From: Streptomyces sp. NBC_00433
GTDB taxonomy: Bacteria > Actinomycetota > Actinomycetes > Streptomycetales > Streptomycetaceae
Assembly (NCBI GenBank): GCA_036015235.1
Contig: CP107926.1
Location: 4,297,501 to 4,361,500, forward strand
Reading direction: 5' to 3'
Length of the DNA stretch: 64,000 nucleotides
This document shows, piece after piece, positions 18,792-25,800 of this stretch; the first letter of the stretch is position 1, and each line of letters begins with the position of its first letter. The notes beneath the pieces were generated by a model. The model worked only from the letters and a program-made list of their open reading frames with translations, did no database searches and was not told where the DNA came from. The position numbers and the translations under genes are program-made.

Positions 18792-19090
18792 CTTCGCTCT
18801 TCTCTCCGGTTCGAAGGGGTGACGCTGCGGAGTGTGACCGTACCTCCCGGTCCTGTGTCAAACGGGAAAAGTCAACAACGCCATCCGAACGGTAACCCGA
18901 CAAGCGGTCTGTCTGCCGCATGGACGGGTCATGTCAGAGTCCGGTGAGACGCCCGACACCCCGGCGGGACGGACCGCGGCGGGAGGCGCCGGGGGCGCGA
19001 CGCGGCGGGCGCGGACTGCGATGATGGTCCGCGACAACGGCCGCGCCGCCCGCTCGCGGACGGCGGGCCGCAGCAGTACAGGGGGATCGG
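18792..19090. other. Divergent promoter region of topA
   Basis: About 300 bp between topA and the small ORF at 19091. It includes a lower-GC patch (about 18850-18930) that probably holds the topA promoter. The frames open here have poor codon use and low-complexity products, so no gene is called. Confidence 0.5.
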
Positions 19091-19243
19091 ATGTCCGACC
19101 AGAATCCGTACGGGGACGGCGGTCCTCGGAGCGGCGATCCGCAGTCGGACGGTCCGGTTGCCGCGCTGATTCCGGTACGCGGTCCCCGGGATGTCGACCC
19201 CCTCGCCGGGCAGGTCGGCCGTGCCCGCGCCCTGAGCGCGTGA
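19091..19243 (+). CDS. Candidate 50-residue protein upstream of DUF2752 gene
   Basis: Short ORF beginning MSDQNPYGDGGPRSGDPQSD and ending GRARALSA. It is preceded by a GGGGGA sequence a few bases before ATG. About 78% of its codons end in G or C, less than neighbouring genes. Its stop lies 7 bp before the DUF2752 start, which has no clear ribosome site of its own, so translational coupling is plausible. The Asn-Pro-Tyr-Gly opening recalls Streptomyces membrane proteins of the dispanin/TM2 kind that carry such N-termini. Here the membrane part is absent, so it could be a remnant. No function assigned. Confidence 0.45.
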   Translation: MSDQNPYGDGGPRSGDPQSDGPVAALIPVRGPRDVDPLAGQVGRARALSA

Positions 19244-19250
19244 CGCGGCG

Positions 19251-19673
19251 ATGACCACCGCGGGTACCCGGACGGCCGGCGGCATGGCGCGGCGTGCCGC
19301 GGGACATCCGGCCGCGGCGCCGCTGGGCGCGCTGGCCGCGGCCCTTGCCGGGTCGCTGTATCTCCACGGCACCGACCCGCACCAGCCGGGCCACTGGCTG
19401 CCGCGCTGCCCCTTCAACTGGGCCACGGGGTTGCTCTGCCCGATCTGCGGGGCCACCCGCATGGCGTACGACCTGCTGCACGCGGACCCGGTGCGTGCCT
19501 TCCACGACAACGCGCTGCTGCTGGTCTGCACGCCTTTCCTGCTGGCCGTCGCCGGGCGCTGGACGGTGGCGGGCCTGCGCGGACGGCGTTGGCGCCCGGT
19601 GCTGGGGGCGCGGGCGTCGTATGCGGTGGGGGCGGTTCTGGTCGCGTGGGCGGTGCTGCGCAATCTGCGCTGA
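19251..19673 (+). CDS. DUF2752 family membrane protein
   Basis: Small integral membrane protein (140 aa) of unknown function. The family signature is the LLCPICGATRMAYDLLH segment, with two cysteines and Thr-Arg between hydrophobic helices. Helices are visible at about residues 24-40, 85-103 and 115-135. The gene is divergent from topA and convergent with the methyltransferase gene (27 bp apart). The CPxCG motif could bind metal or be redox active; this is not established. Confidence 0.8.
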   Translation: MTTAGTRTAGGMARRAAGHPAAAPLGALAAALAGSLYLHGTDPHQPGHWLPRCPFNWATGLLCPICGATRMAYDLLHADPVRAFHDNALLLVCTPFLLAVAGRWTVAGLRGRRWRPVLGARASYAVGAVLVAWAVLRNLR

Positions 19674-19700
19674 CCCCCGGGTGACGCGGCCGTGTGAACC

Positions 19701-21242
19701 TCAGGGCGCCGGGTTGACGCCGTCGGGGACCGGGTCGAGGAAGCCCTGCTCGACCAGCATCCGGATGGAGCCGGGCGTTCGGTCGCGCAGCACCACCGGG
19801 TCGTCGCCGAGCAGTTGCGCGATGGCGTCGACGATCCGGCCGGCCGGCAGCGTACCGTCGCAGACCCCGGCGAAGCCCGCGCCGACGGTGTCGACCTTGG
19901 TGGCCCTGCGCATGCCGCGGGCGGAGCGCAGCACCACGTGCTCGGGGTCCTCGGCGCCCGGCAGCCCGACCTGCTCCTGGACCACCTCGTCGGAAAGCGT
20001 GAAGCGGGCTTCGAGCAGGTCGGCGTCGTCATGGCGGCGCAGGAAGTCCTGCCGGGCGAACCACGCGGCAATGTGCGGGCCGAGCGGCTGCTCCACCGGG
20101 TGCGGCCATTCCTCCGCGGTGATCACCGGCGCTTCGGCGCCCGACTTGCGCAGGGTGATCCATCCGAAGCCGATGCCGCTGACCTTCGCGTGCTCGAAGT
20201 CGTCGAGCCACGCGTCGTAGCGGGCGGCGTAGGTCGCGGGGTCGCTGCGGTGGTCACCGCCGTCGCGCAGCCACAGCTCGGCATATTGTGCGACGTCCTG
20301 CACCTCGCGCTGCACGATCCACGCGTCGCAGCCGCGCGGCACCCAGCCGCTGAGGCGCTCCCGCCAGTCCTGTCCTTCGGTGTGCTGCCAGTTGGCGAGC
20401 AGCTGGCACCAGCCGCCGTCGTTGAGGTGGTCGGCGGCCTGCTGGACCAGGGTGCGGCACAGGTCGTCGCCACCCATACCGCCGTCGCGGTAGGTGAAAC
20501 GGCTGTCCGGCGAGATCACGAAGGGCGGGTTGGACACGATCAGGTCGTAGCGGTCGTCGCCGACCGGCTCGAAGAGGCTGCCGCGGCGCAGGTCGGGCTC
20601 GTGCGCGCCGGACAGCGCGAGGGTCAGCCGGGCGAAGTGCAGGGCGCGCGGGTTGACGTCGGTGGCCGTCACGCGGGTGGCGTGCTGGGCGGCGTGCAGT
20701 GCCTGGACGCCGGACCCGGTGCCCAGGTCGAGGGCGCTGCCGACCGGTTCGCGTACGGTCAGCCCGGCCAGCGTGGTGGACGCGCCGCCGACGCCGAGCA
20801 CCAAATCGGCCCGGTCCACGCCGGGCGCGCTGCCGATGCCGCCCGCGCCGCCCACCGCGCAGCCCAGGTCGGACACGATCCACCAGTCGGCGCCGCCGTC
20901 ACCGGCGTAGGGGCGAACGTCGACGGTGGCGCGTACGTCATCGCCGTCGCGCAGCAGCCAGCCGTCGGCGGCGTAGCGATCGAGGCCGGGGAGCGCGGCC
21001 CGGGCCCGTTCGTGGGGGACGGGGCGTTGCAGAAGGAAGAGCCTGACCAGGGTGTCCAGCGGGCTGTCGCCGCGGGTGGCGCGCAGCGCGGGCACGGTCT
21101 CGGCCCGCGACAGCGCCGCATAGGCGACGGCGCCGAGCAGGTCGAGGCAGCCGTCGGCCGTGAAGGCCGCGGCACGCAGGTCGTCCCGCAGGGCGGGCGC
21201 GCTGTCGGGGGCGGGGAGGTGAGGCGTCTGCACACCGGCCAT
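19701..21242 (-). CDS. Class I SAM-dependent methyltransferase (HemK/PrmC-like catalytic part)
   Basis: Protein of 513 aa. The N-terminal ~150 residues form a helical/winged domain (RAALPGLDRYAADGWLLRDG). SAM-binding motif I is LDLGTGSGVQALHAA near residue 180, and YDLIVSNPPFVISPD near residue 250 supplies the NPP[F/Y] motif typical of enzymes that methylate glutamine or exocyclic amines. The C-terminal ~150 residues are an extra domain. The substrate is unknown; the NPPF motif suggests an amide or amino group on protein or nucleic acid rather than carbon. Orthologues sit at the same place near hppA and topA in other Streptomyces, as I recall. Confidence 0.85.
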   Translation of the reverse strand: MAGVQTPHLPAPDSAPALRDDLRAAAFTADGCLDLLGAVAYAALSRAETVPALRATRGDSPLDTLVRLFLLQRPVPHERARAALPGLDRYAADGWLLRDGDDVRATVDVRPYAGDGGADWWIVSDLGCAVGGAGGIGSAPGVDRADLVLGVGGASTTLAGLTVREPVGSALDLGTGSGVQALHAAQHATRVTATDVNPRALHFARLTLALSGAHEPDLRRGSLFEPVGDDRYDLIVSNPPFVISPDSRFTYRDGGMGGDDLCRTLVQQAADHLNDGGWCQLLANWQHTEGQDWRERLSGWVPRGCDAWIVQREVQDVAQYAELWLRDGGDHRSDPATYAARYDAWLDDFEHAKVSGIGFGWITLRKSGAEAPVITAEEWPHPVEQPLGPHIAAWFARQDFLRRHDDADLLEARFTLSDEVVQEQVGLPGAEDPEHVVLRSARGMRRATKVDTVGAGFAGVCDGTLPAGRIVDAIAQLLGDDPVVLRDRTPGSIRMLVEQGFLDPVPDGVNPAP

Positions 21243-21320
21243 TGTCGCGGACGCGGCGACGCCCGGCGCTCGGTGCGCGCGTCCGGTCCACTCGGCGCGC
21301 GCCTTCGAGGGAGGCCGCGG

Positions 21321-21896
21321 CTACGAACTGGTGGGCGACGCCGAGCCCGACACGCTCTGGCAGCCGGGCTGCTTGGCCAGTGCCTTGCCCTGGTCGCCCT
21401 GGCGCAGGGAGCTGAGCGCCTGCTCGCCGTCGGCGCTGGTCTGCTTGAACGAGTCGGACACGCCCTGCAGCCCTTCGGCGAATTTGTTCTGGTCGGTGGT
21501 GTTGAGCGCGTCGACCTGCTTCTTCAGCCCGGCGTACTGCGTGGACAGGATGGTGAACGACGTGACGGCCTTCTGCTGGAATTGGGCGCCGTCGCTGCCG
21601 GGCGCGGCGCCCGCCTGGCTGTAGATGCCGGCCAGCGCCTTGTAGGCGTCGGAGATCTGCTGGAAGGCGGCCGAGTCGGCGGCCTGCACGGCCTCCGGTT
21701 TGCCGCCGCTGTCGACCTTGGTCAGCGCCGTGTTCGCGTCGTTGATCTTCTTGGTCTGAGCCGCGGTCTGGTCGCAGACGCCCTTCGCCCAGGCGTCCAG
21801 CTTCTTGCCCGTGTCGTCGCTCGAACACGCCGACAGCGACGACAGCGCGAGCAGCGCGACCGCACAGGACAGCGCGAGCCTGTGGTTCAGCTTCAC
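21321..21896 (-). CDS. Small secreted lipoprotein of unknown function
   Basis: Protein of 191 aa with a clear lipoprotein signal peptide: basic MKLNHR, hydrophobic core, and lipobox LSSLSAC with cleavage before Cys24. The mature part is helical and rich in Ala, Gln, Lys and Ser, ending in a Ser/Pro-rich tail, with only two further cysteines (VCDQTA and PGCQS), likely paired. No catalytic motif is seen. It would be anchored on the outer face of the membrane. Lies between hppA and the methyltransferase gene on the same strand. Confidence 0.85.
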   Translation of the reverse strand: MKLNHRLALSCAVALLALSSLSACSSDDTGKKLDAWAKGVCDQTAAQTKKINDANTALTKVDSGGKPEAVQAADSAAFQQISDAYKALAGIYSQAGAAPGSDGAQFQQKAVTSFTILSTQYAGLKKQVDALNTTDQNKFAEGLQGVSDSFKQTSADGEQALSSLRQGDQGKALAKQPGCQSVSGSASPTSS

Positions 21897-22097
21897 CGGT
21901 TGGGTCCCTTCCGTGGCCTCACGGCCCCGGAATTTACACGGGAAGGGGGTGCCGACCGCGAATCATCGGAAGAATTTGTCATCATTCGTCCGATATTCAA
22001 GCCATTCGTAGCAAGGGGCGGTACGGTGCGGCCCGCGCACTTCGCCTGGGCGGCGGACGGCCGGTCACGTCCGGCCGCCCGCCGCGGATCTGACGGA

Positions 22098-22111
22098 GTG
22101 ACAGGTGTCAC
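22098..22111. promoter_or_regulatory. Crp-type palindrome GTGACAGGTGTCAC
   Basis: A perfect 14-bp inverted repeat (GTGA-N6-TCAC). It fits both the classical CRP pattern and the GTG-N6-GNCAC motif reported for Streptomyces Crp. It sits 30 bp past the hppA stop codon and about 200 bp upstream of the lipoprotein gene. A Crp is encoded in this window (50.5 kb), but binding is inference. Confidence 0.45.
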
Positions 22112-22140
22112 ACCGCCGGTACATTGCGCCGGACGCGGTG

Positions 22141-24537
22141 TCAGGCGACCACCGTGGAGCCGCTCGCCTCGCGGTCCTGGCCGCCGCCGTCCCCGTCGCC
22201 CATGTCGTCGGCTCCGCCCATTGCCACGCCGCGGCGCTTGGAGATGTAGACCGCGGCCACGATGACCGCGATCGAGACGCCCGCCACGATGATCCGCACG
22301 GCGGCGTTGGCGTCGACGCCGTAGCTGAACTTGACCACGGCGGGGGCGATCAGCAGCGCCACCAGGTTCATCACCTTCAGCAGCGGGTTGATGGCCGGGC
22401 CCGCGGTGTCCTTGAAGGGGTCGCCCACGGTGTCGCCGATGACGGTCGCCTCGTGCGCCTCGCTGCCCTTGCCGCCGTGATGGCCGTCCTCGACGAGCTT
22501 CTTGGCGTTGTCCCACGCGCCGCCGGAGTTGGCCAGGAAGACCGCCATCAAGGTCCCGGCGCCGATCGCGCCGGCGAGATACGACGCCAGCGAGCCGATG
22601 CCGAGGCTGAAGCCCACCGCGACGGGCGCCAGGACGGCGAGCAGGCCGGGCGTGGCCAGCTCGCGCAGCGCGTCCTTGGTACAGATGTCCACCACCCGGC
22701 CGTATTCGGGCAGTTCGGTGCCGTCCATGATGCCCGGGTGGTCGTGGAACTGCCGGCGCACCTCGTAGACCACCGCGCCCGCCGACCGGGACACCGCGCT
22801 GATCGCCAGGCCCGAGAAGAGGAAGACCACCGCCGCGCCGAAGAGCAGCCCCACCAAATTGTTGGGCTGCGAGATGTCCAGGGACAGCCAGCGCGCGTCG
22901 GAGGCACCCGGATGCGCCTTGGCGACCGCCGTGTCGACGGCCTCCTTGAAAGAGCCGAACAGCGCGGTCGCCGCCAGCACCGCCGTGGCGATGGCGATGC
23001 CCTTGGTGATGGCCTTGGTGGTGTTGCCGACCGCGTCGAGGTCGGTGAGGACCTGCGCGCCCTCGCCGTGGACGTCGCCCGACATCTCGGCGATGCCCTG
23101 CGCATTGTCGGAGACCGGCCCGAAGGTGTCCATGGCGACGATGACGCCGACCGTGGTCAGCAGCCCTGTGCCGGCCAGGGCGACCGCGAAGAGCGCCAGC
23201 CAGACCGAGGTGCCGCCGAGCAGGAAGGCGCCGTAGACGGACAGGCCGATCAGCAGCGCCGAGTAGACCGCGGACTCCAGGCCGAGCGAGATGCCGGACA
23301 GCACGACCGTGGCCGGGCCGGTCAGCGAGCTCTTGCCGATGTCGCGGACCGGGCGCCGGGAGGTCTCGGTGAAGTAGCCGGTGAGCTGCTGGATCAGCGC
23401 GGCCAGCACGATGCCGATGGCGACCGCCACCAGGGCCAGCACCCGCGGATCTCCCGAGTGCCCGCTGATGTCGGCGCCGACCCCGTCGAGGTCGGCGTAG
23501 GAGGACGGCAGATAGGCGTAGACGGCCACCGCGACGCCCGCCATCGAGATCACCGCGGAGATGAAGAAGCCGCGGTTGATGGCCGACATGCCGCTGCGGT
23601 CGGACCGCCGGGGCGCGACCGCGAAGATGCCGATCATCGCGGTGAGCACCCCGATCGCCGGGATGAGCAGCGGGAAGGCCAGGCCCGAGTCGCCGAACGC
23701 GACCTTGCCGAGGATCAGCGCCGCCACCAGGGTGACGGCGTAGGACTCGAAGAGGTCGGCCGCCATGCCGGCGCAGTCGCCCACGTTGTCGCCGACGTTG
23801 TCCGCGATGGTCGCGGCATTGCGCGGGTCGTCCTCGGGGATGCCCTGCTCGACCTTGCCGACCAGGTCGGCGCCCACGTCGGCGGCCTTGGTGAAGATGC
23901 CGCCGCCGACCCGCATGAACATCGCGAGCAGCGCCGCGCCGAAACCGAAGCCTTCGAGCACCTTGGGCGCGTCGGCCTTGTAGATCAGCACGACGGCGGA
24001 GGCGCCGAGCAGGCCGAGTCCCACGGTGAACATTCCGACGACGCCGCCGGTCCTGAATGCGATCTTCATCGCCCGGTGCGAGACGTCCGTCAAATCCGCG
24101 GCCGGCTCTCCGGCTTCCGGTGTCGCCGCTCTCGCCGCCGCCGCGACCCGCACATTGCTGCGGACCGCGAGCCACATTCCGACGTATCCGGTGATCGCCG
24201 AGAAAACGGCGCCGACCAGAAAGAAGATCGATCGGCCGATACGCTGCGAGGTGTCGTCCGCGGGAAGCAGCATGAGCAGGAAGAATGCCGCGACGGCGAA
24301 GACCGCCAGCGTACGGAACTGCCGTGCGAGGTAGGCGTTGGCGCCTTCCTGCACGGCAGCAGCGATCTTCTTCATACTGTCGGTGCCCTCGTCAGCCGCG
24401 AGCACTTGACGTACCAACACCGCGGCGAGCGCGAGGGCGGCCACCGCGACCACCGCGATGATCCATACCAGCAGGCGGTTTCCGTCAGTCAGTACCGGGT
24501 CCGCAGCGAGCGTGTGAGGGGTAAGTGGCCCCGCCAT
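22141..24537 (-). CDS. hppA: K+-independent proton-translocating pyrophosphatase
   Basis: Membrane H+-PPase (798 aa) that couples hydrolysis of PPi to proton export. About sixteen TM segments are visible. Catalytic signatures: GGGIFTKAADVGADLVGKVE with the pyrophosphate-binding lysine, then DDPRNAATIADNVGDNVGDC. A second acidic cluster, GDTVGDPFKDTAGPAINPLL, lies near the C-terminus. The motif GNTTKAITKG has Lys where K+-dependent enzymes have Ala, so it should be the K+-independent class. ATG at 24537 precedes TM1. It is the last gene in the leftward set downstream of bldG and the anti-sigma gene but has its own 245-bp upstream region. Confidence 0.96.
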   Translation of the reverse strand: MAGPLTPHTLAADPVLTDGNRLLVWIIAVVAVAALALAAVLVRQVLAADEGTDSMKKIAAAVQEGANAYLARQFRTLAVFAVAAFFLLMLLPADDTSQRIGRSIFFLVGAVFSAITGYVGMWLAVRSNVRVAAAARAATPEAGEPAADLTDVSHRAMKIAFRTGGVVGMFTVGLGLLGASAVVLIYKADAPKVLEGFGFGAALLAMFMRVGGGIFTKAADVGADLVGKVEQGIPEDDPRNAATIADNVGDNVGDCAGMAADLFESYAVTLVAALILGKVAFGDSGLAFPLLIPAIGVLTAMIGIFAVAPRRSDRSGMSAINRGFFISAVISMAGVAVAVYAYLPSSYADLDGVGADISGHSGDPRVLALVAVAIGIVLAALIQQLTGYFTETSRRPVRDIGKSSLTGPATVVLSGISLGLESAVYSALLIGLSVYGAFLLGGTSVWLALFAVALAGTGLLTTVGVIVAMDTFGPVSDNAQGIAEMSGDVHGEGAQVLTDLDAVGNTTKAITKGIAIATAVLAATALFGSFKEAVDTAVAKAHPGASDARWLSLDISQPNNLVGLLFGAAVVFLFSGLAISAVSRSAGAVVYEVRRQFHDHPGIMDGTELPEYGRVVDICTKDALRELATPGLLAVLAPVAVGFSLGIGSLASYLAGAIGAGTLMAVFLANSGGAWDNAKKLVEDGHHGGKGSEAHEATVIGDTVGDPFKDTAGPAINPLLKVMNLVALLIAPAVVKFSYGVDANAAVRIIVAGVSIAVIVAAVYISKRRGVAMGGADDMGDGDGGGQDREASGSTVVA

Positions 24538-24781
24538 TCGTCCTCCTTGACGTTTGGCGCATGGGCGTGCGGCTCCTACGGCTCGACAAAGCCGCGACGC
24601 TCAGGCGAGCTGAGCAAGATGGACGGATTGTAGGGAGCCGCAGAAGATCAAAAAAGGGTGCCCGTCGGGAATTCCCACGGTAATTGCACAACCGGACATT
24701 CGCCCGACGAAGGTCACCGAGCGGCCGAAGGCCGGTCGGCGACGACTCACACGGCCGTTTCCAGCCGGACCCGGTCGGCCT

Positions 24782-25195
24782 CTAGGCGGACACGGTCGGC
24801 CAGCTCATGCGGATCACTCCGCCGGCGGCACCCTCGATGACCTCGACGTCGTCCACCAGACCGCTGATCACGGCCAGGCCCATCTCGCCCTCGTCGTCGG
24901 CCGCCTCGTCCGCGCCGACGTCCGGCGAGGAGCCGGAGGAATTGCCGGGGACCTCGTCGGCGACCTCGATGGAGAACTTCTTCTCGTCCTCGTTGAGCAT
25001 CACGCGCACCGGCGCCTCGATGCCGTTGCTGCGGTGCAGCCCGACGGCCCGGCTGCACGCCTCGCCGACCGCGAGCCGCACCTCGTCCAGAGCCGCCTCG
25101 TCCACCCCTGCCCGGCGCGCCACAGCAGCCGCCACGAGCCGTGCTGTGCGCACATGCTCCGGCTGGGCGCTGAAGAGCAGTTCTACGGTGGGCAT
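24782..25195 (-). CDS. Anti-sigma factor, RsbW-like ATPase partner of BldG
   Basis: GHKL-type serine kinase/anti-sigma factor of 137 aa. The N-box is ALDEVRLAVGEACSRAVGLHR, and EMGLAVISGLVDDVEV is the G-box region. A Ser/Asp/Glu-rich insert (PGNSSGSSPDVGADEAADDE) sits between them. It should bind a sigma factor and phosphorylate BldG. It lies 81 bp downstream of bldG on the same strand, the arrangement of SCO3549-SCO3548 in S. coelicolor, where the two are co-transcribed. Acts in the cytoplasm in the partner switch controlling differentiation. Confidence 0.9.
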   Translation of the reverse strand: MPTVELLFSAQPEHVRTARLVAAAVARRAGVDEAALDEVRLAVGEACSRAVGLHRSNGIEAPVRVMLNEDEKKFSIEVADEVPGNSSGSSPDVGADEAADDEGEMGLAVISGLVDDVEVIEGAAGGVIRMSWPTVSA

Positions 25196-25276
25196 GGCCT
25201 CCCCCTCGGTTCTTGGGCGGGCATCACAGGGGTCCGGACGGTGGTCCCGTCCGGTACCCCTTCGCTCGGGCGAAGA

Positions 25277-25618
25277 TCAGTCGGTCGCCGCGACAGCCTC
25301 GTCGACCGAGGTGTGAATCGGGAACACCTTGGTCAGACCGGTGATACGGAAAATCTTCAGGATGCGCTCCTGGTTGCACACCAGTCGCAACGACCCCTCA
25401 TGCGCGCGCACCCGCTTGAGGCCGCCGACGAGCACACCCAGTCCGGTGGAGTCGAGGAAGTCGACTCCCTCCATGTCCACGACCAGGTGGTAACTCCCGT
25501 CGTTCACGAGCTCCACCAGCTGCTCACGCAGCTTGGGCGCGGTGTACACATCAATCTCGCCGCCGACCTCGACGATCGTGCGATCGCCGACGGTTCGGGT
25601 CGACAGGGACAGGTCCAC
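25277..25618 (-). CDS. bldG: Anti-sigma factor antagonist BldG (STAS domain)
   Basis: STAS-domain protein of 113 aa needed for aerial hyphae and antibiotic production in Streptomyces. The phosphorylated serine is Ser57 in [20 protein letters not shown], the classical SpoIIAA motif. The start is GTG at 25618, preceded by GGAGG four bases upstream; a longer open frame begins 36 codons earlier but encodes the hairpin-rich leader. From memory the sequence is nearly identical to S. coelicolor BldG. Followed by the cognate anti-sigma gene. Confidence 0.97.
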   Translation of the reverse strand: MDLSLSTRTVGDRTIVEVGGEIDVYTAPKLREQLVELVNDGSYHLVVDMEGVDFLDSTGLGVLVGGLKRVRAHEGSLRLVCNQERILKIFRITGLTKVFPIHTSVDEAVAATD

Positions 25619-25657
25619 GGATCCTCCAGCACCTTGCATCGACGCGGCTCCCCCAGG

Positions 25658-25706
25658 GGCCTCCCCACCGAGGAGTAGGGGCCTTCCCACCGAAGGTAGG
25701 GGAAGG
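25658..25706 (-). promoter_or_regulatory. Tandem hairpins in the bldG leader
   Basis: Two imperfect direct repeats of GGGGCCTnCCCACCGAgGaGTA type, each able to fold. The clearer hairpin is 25682-25706 (CCTTCCC/GGGAAGG with inner ACC/GGT). The other uses GGCC at 58-61 and 80-83 of the same hundred. They lie 40-88 bases upstream of the GTG start in the leftward transcript. Similar palindromes occur widely in Streptomyces, so a specific role is uncertain. Confidence 0.45.
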
Positions 25707-25800
25707 ACCGGCAGCCGCGATGGCATTCAATCACTTCGCAGTGGGCCAGCACGACGCCTTACTGCGATTGTCGGTCACGCCGGTGACACACTGAGTGCCG

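Noticed and set aside
18931..19254. 107-codon rightward ORF upstream of DUF2752
   Set aside because: Ser/Arg/Gly-rich low complexity without codon bias; it overlaps the better-supported short ORF at 19091 in another frame.
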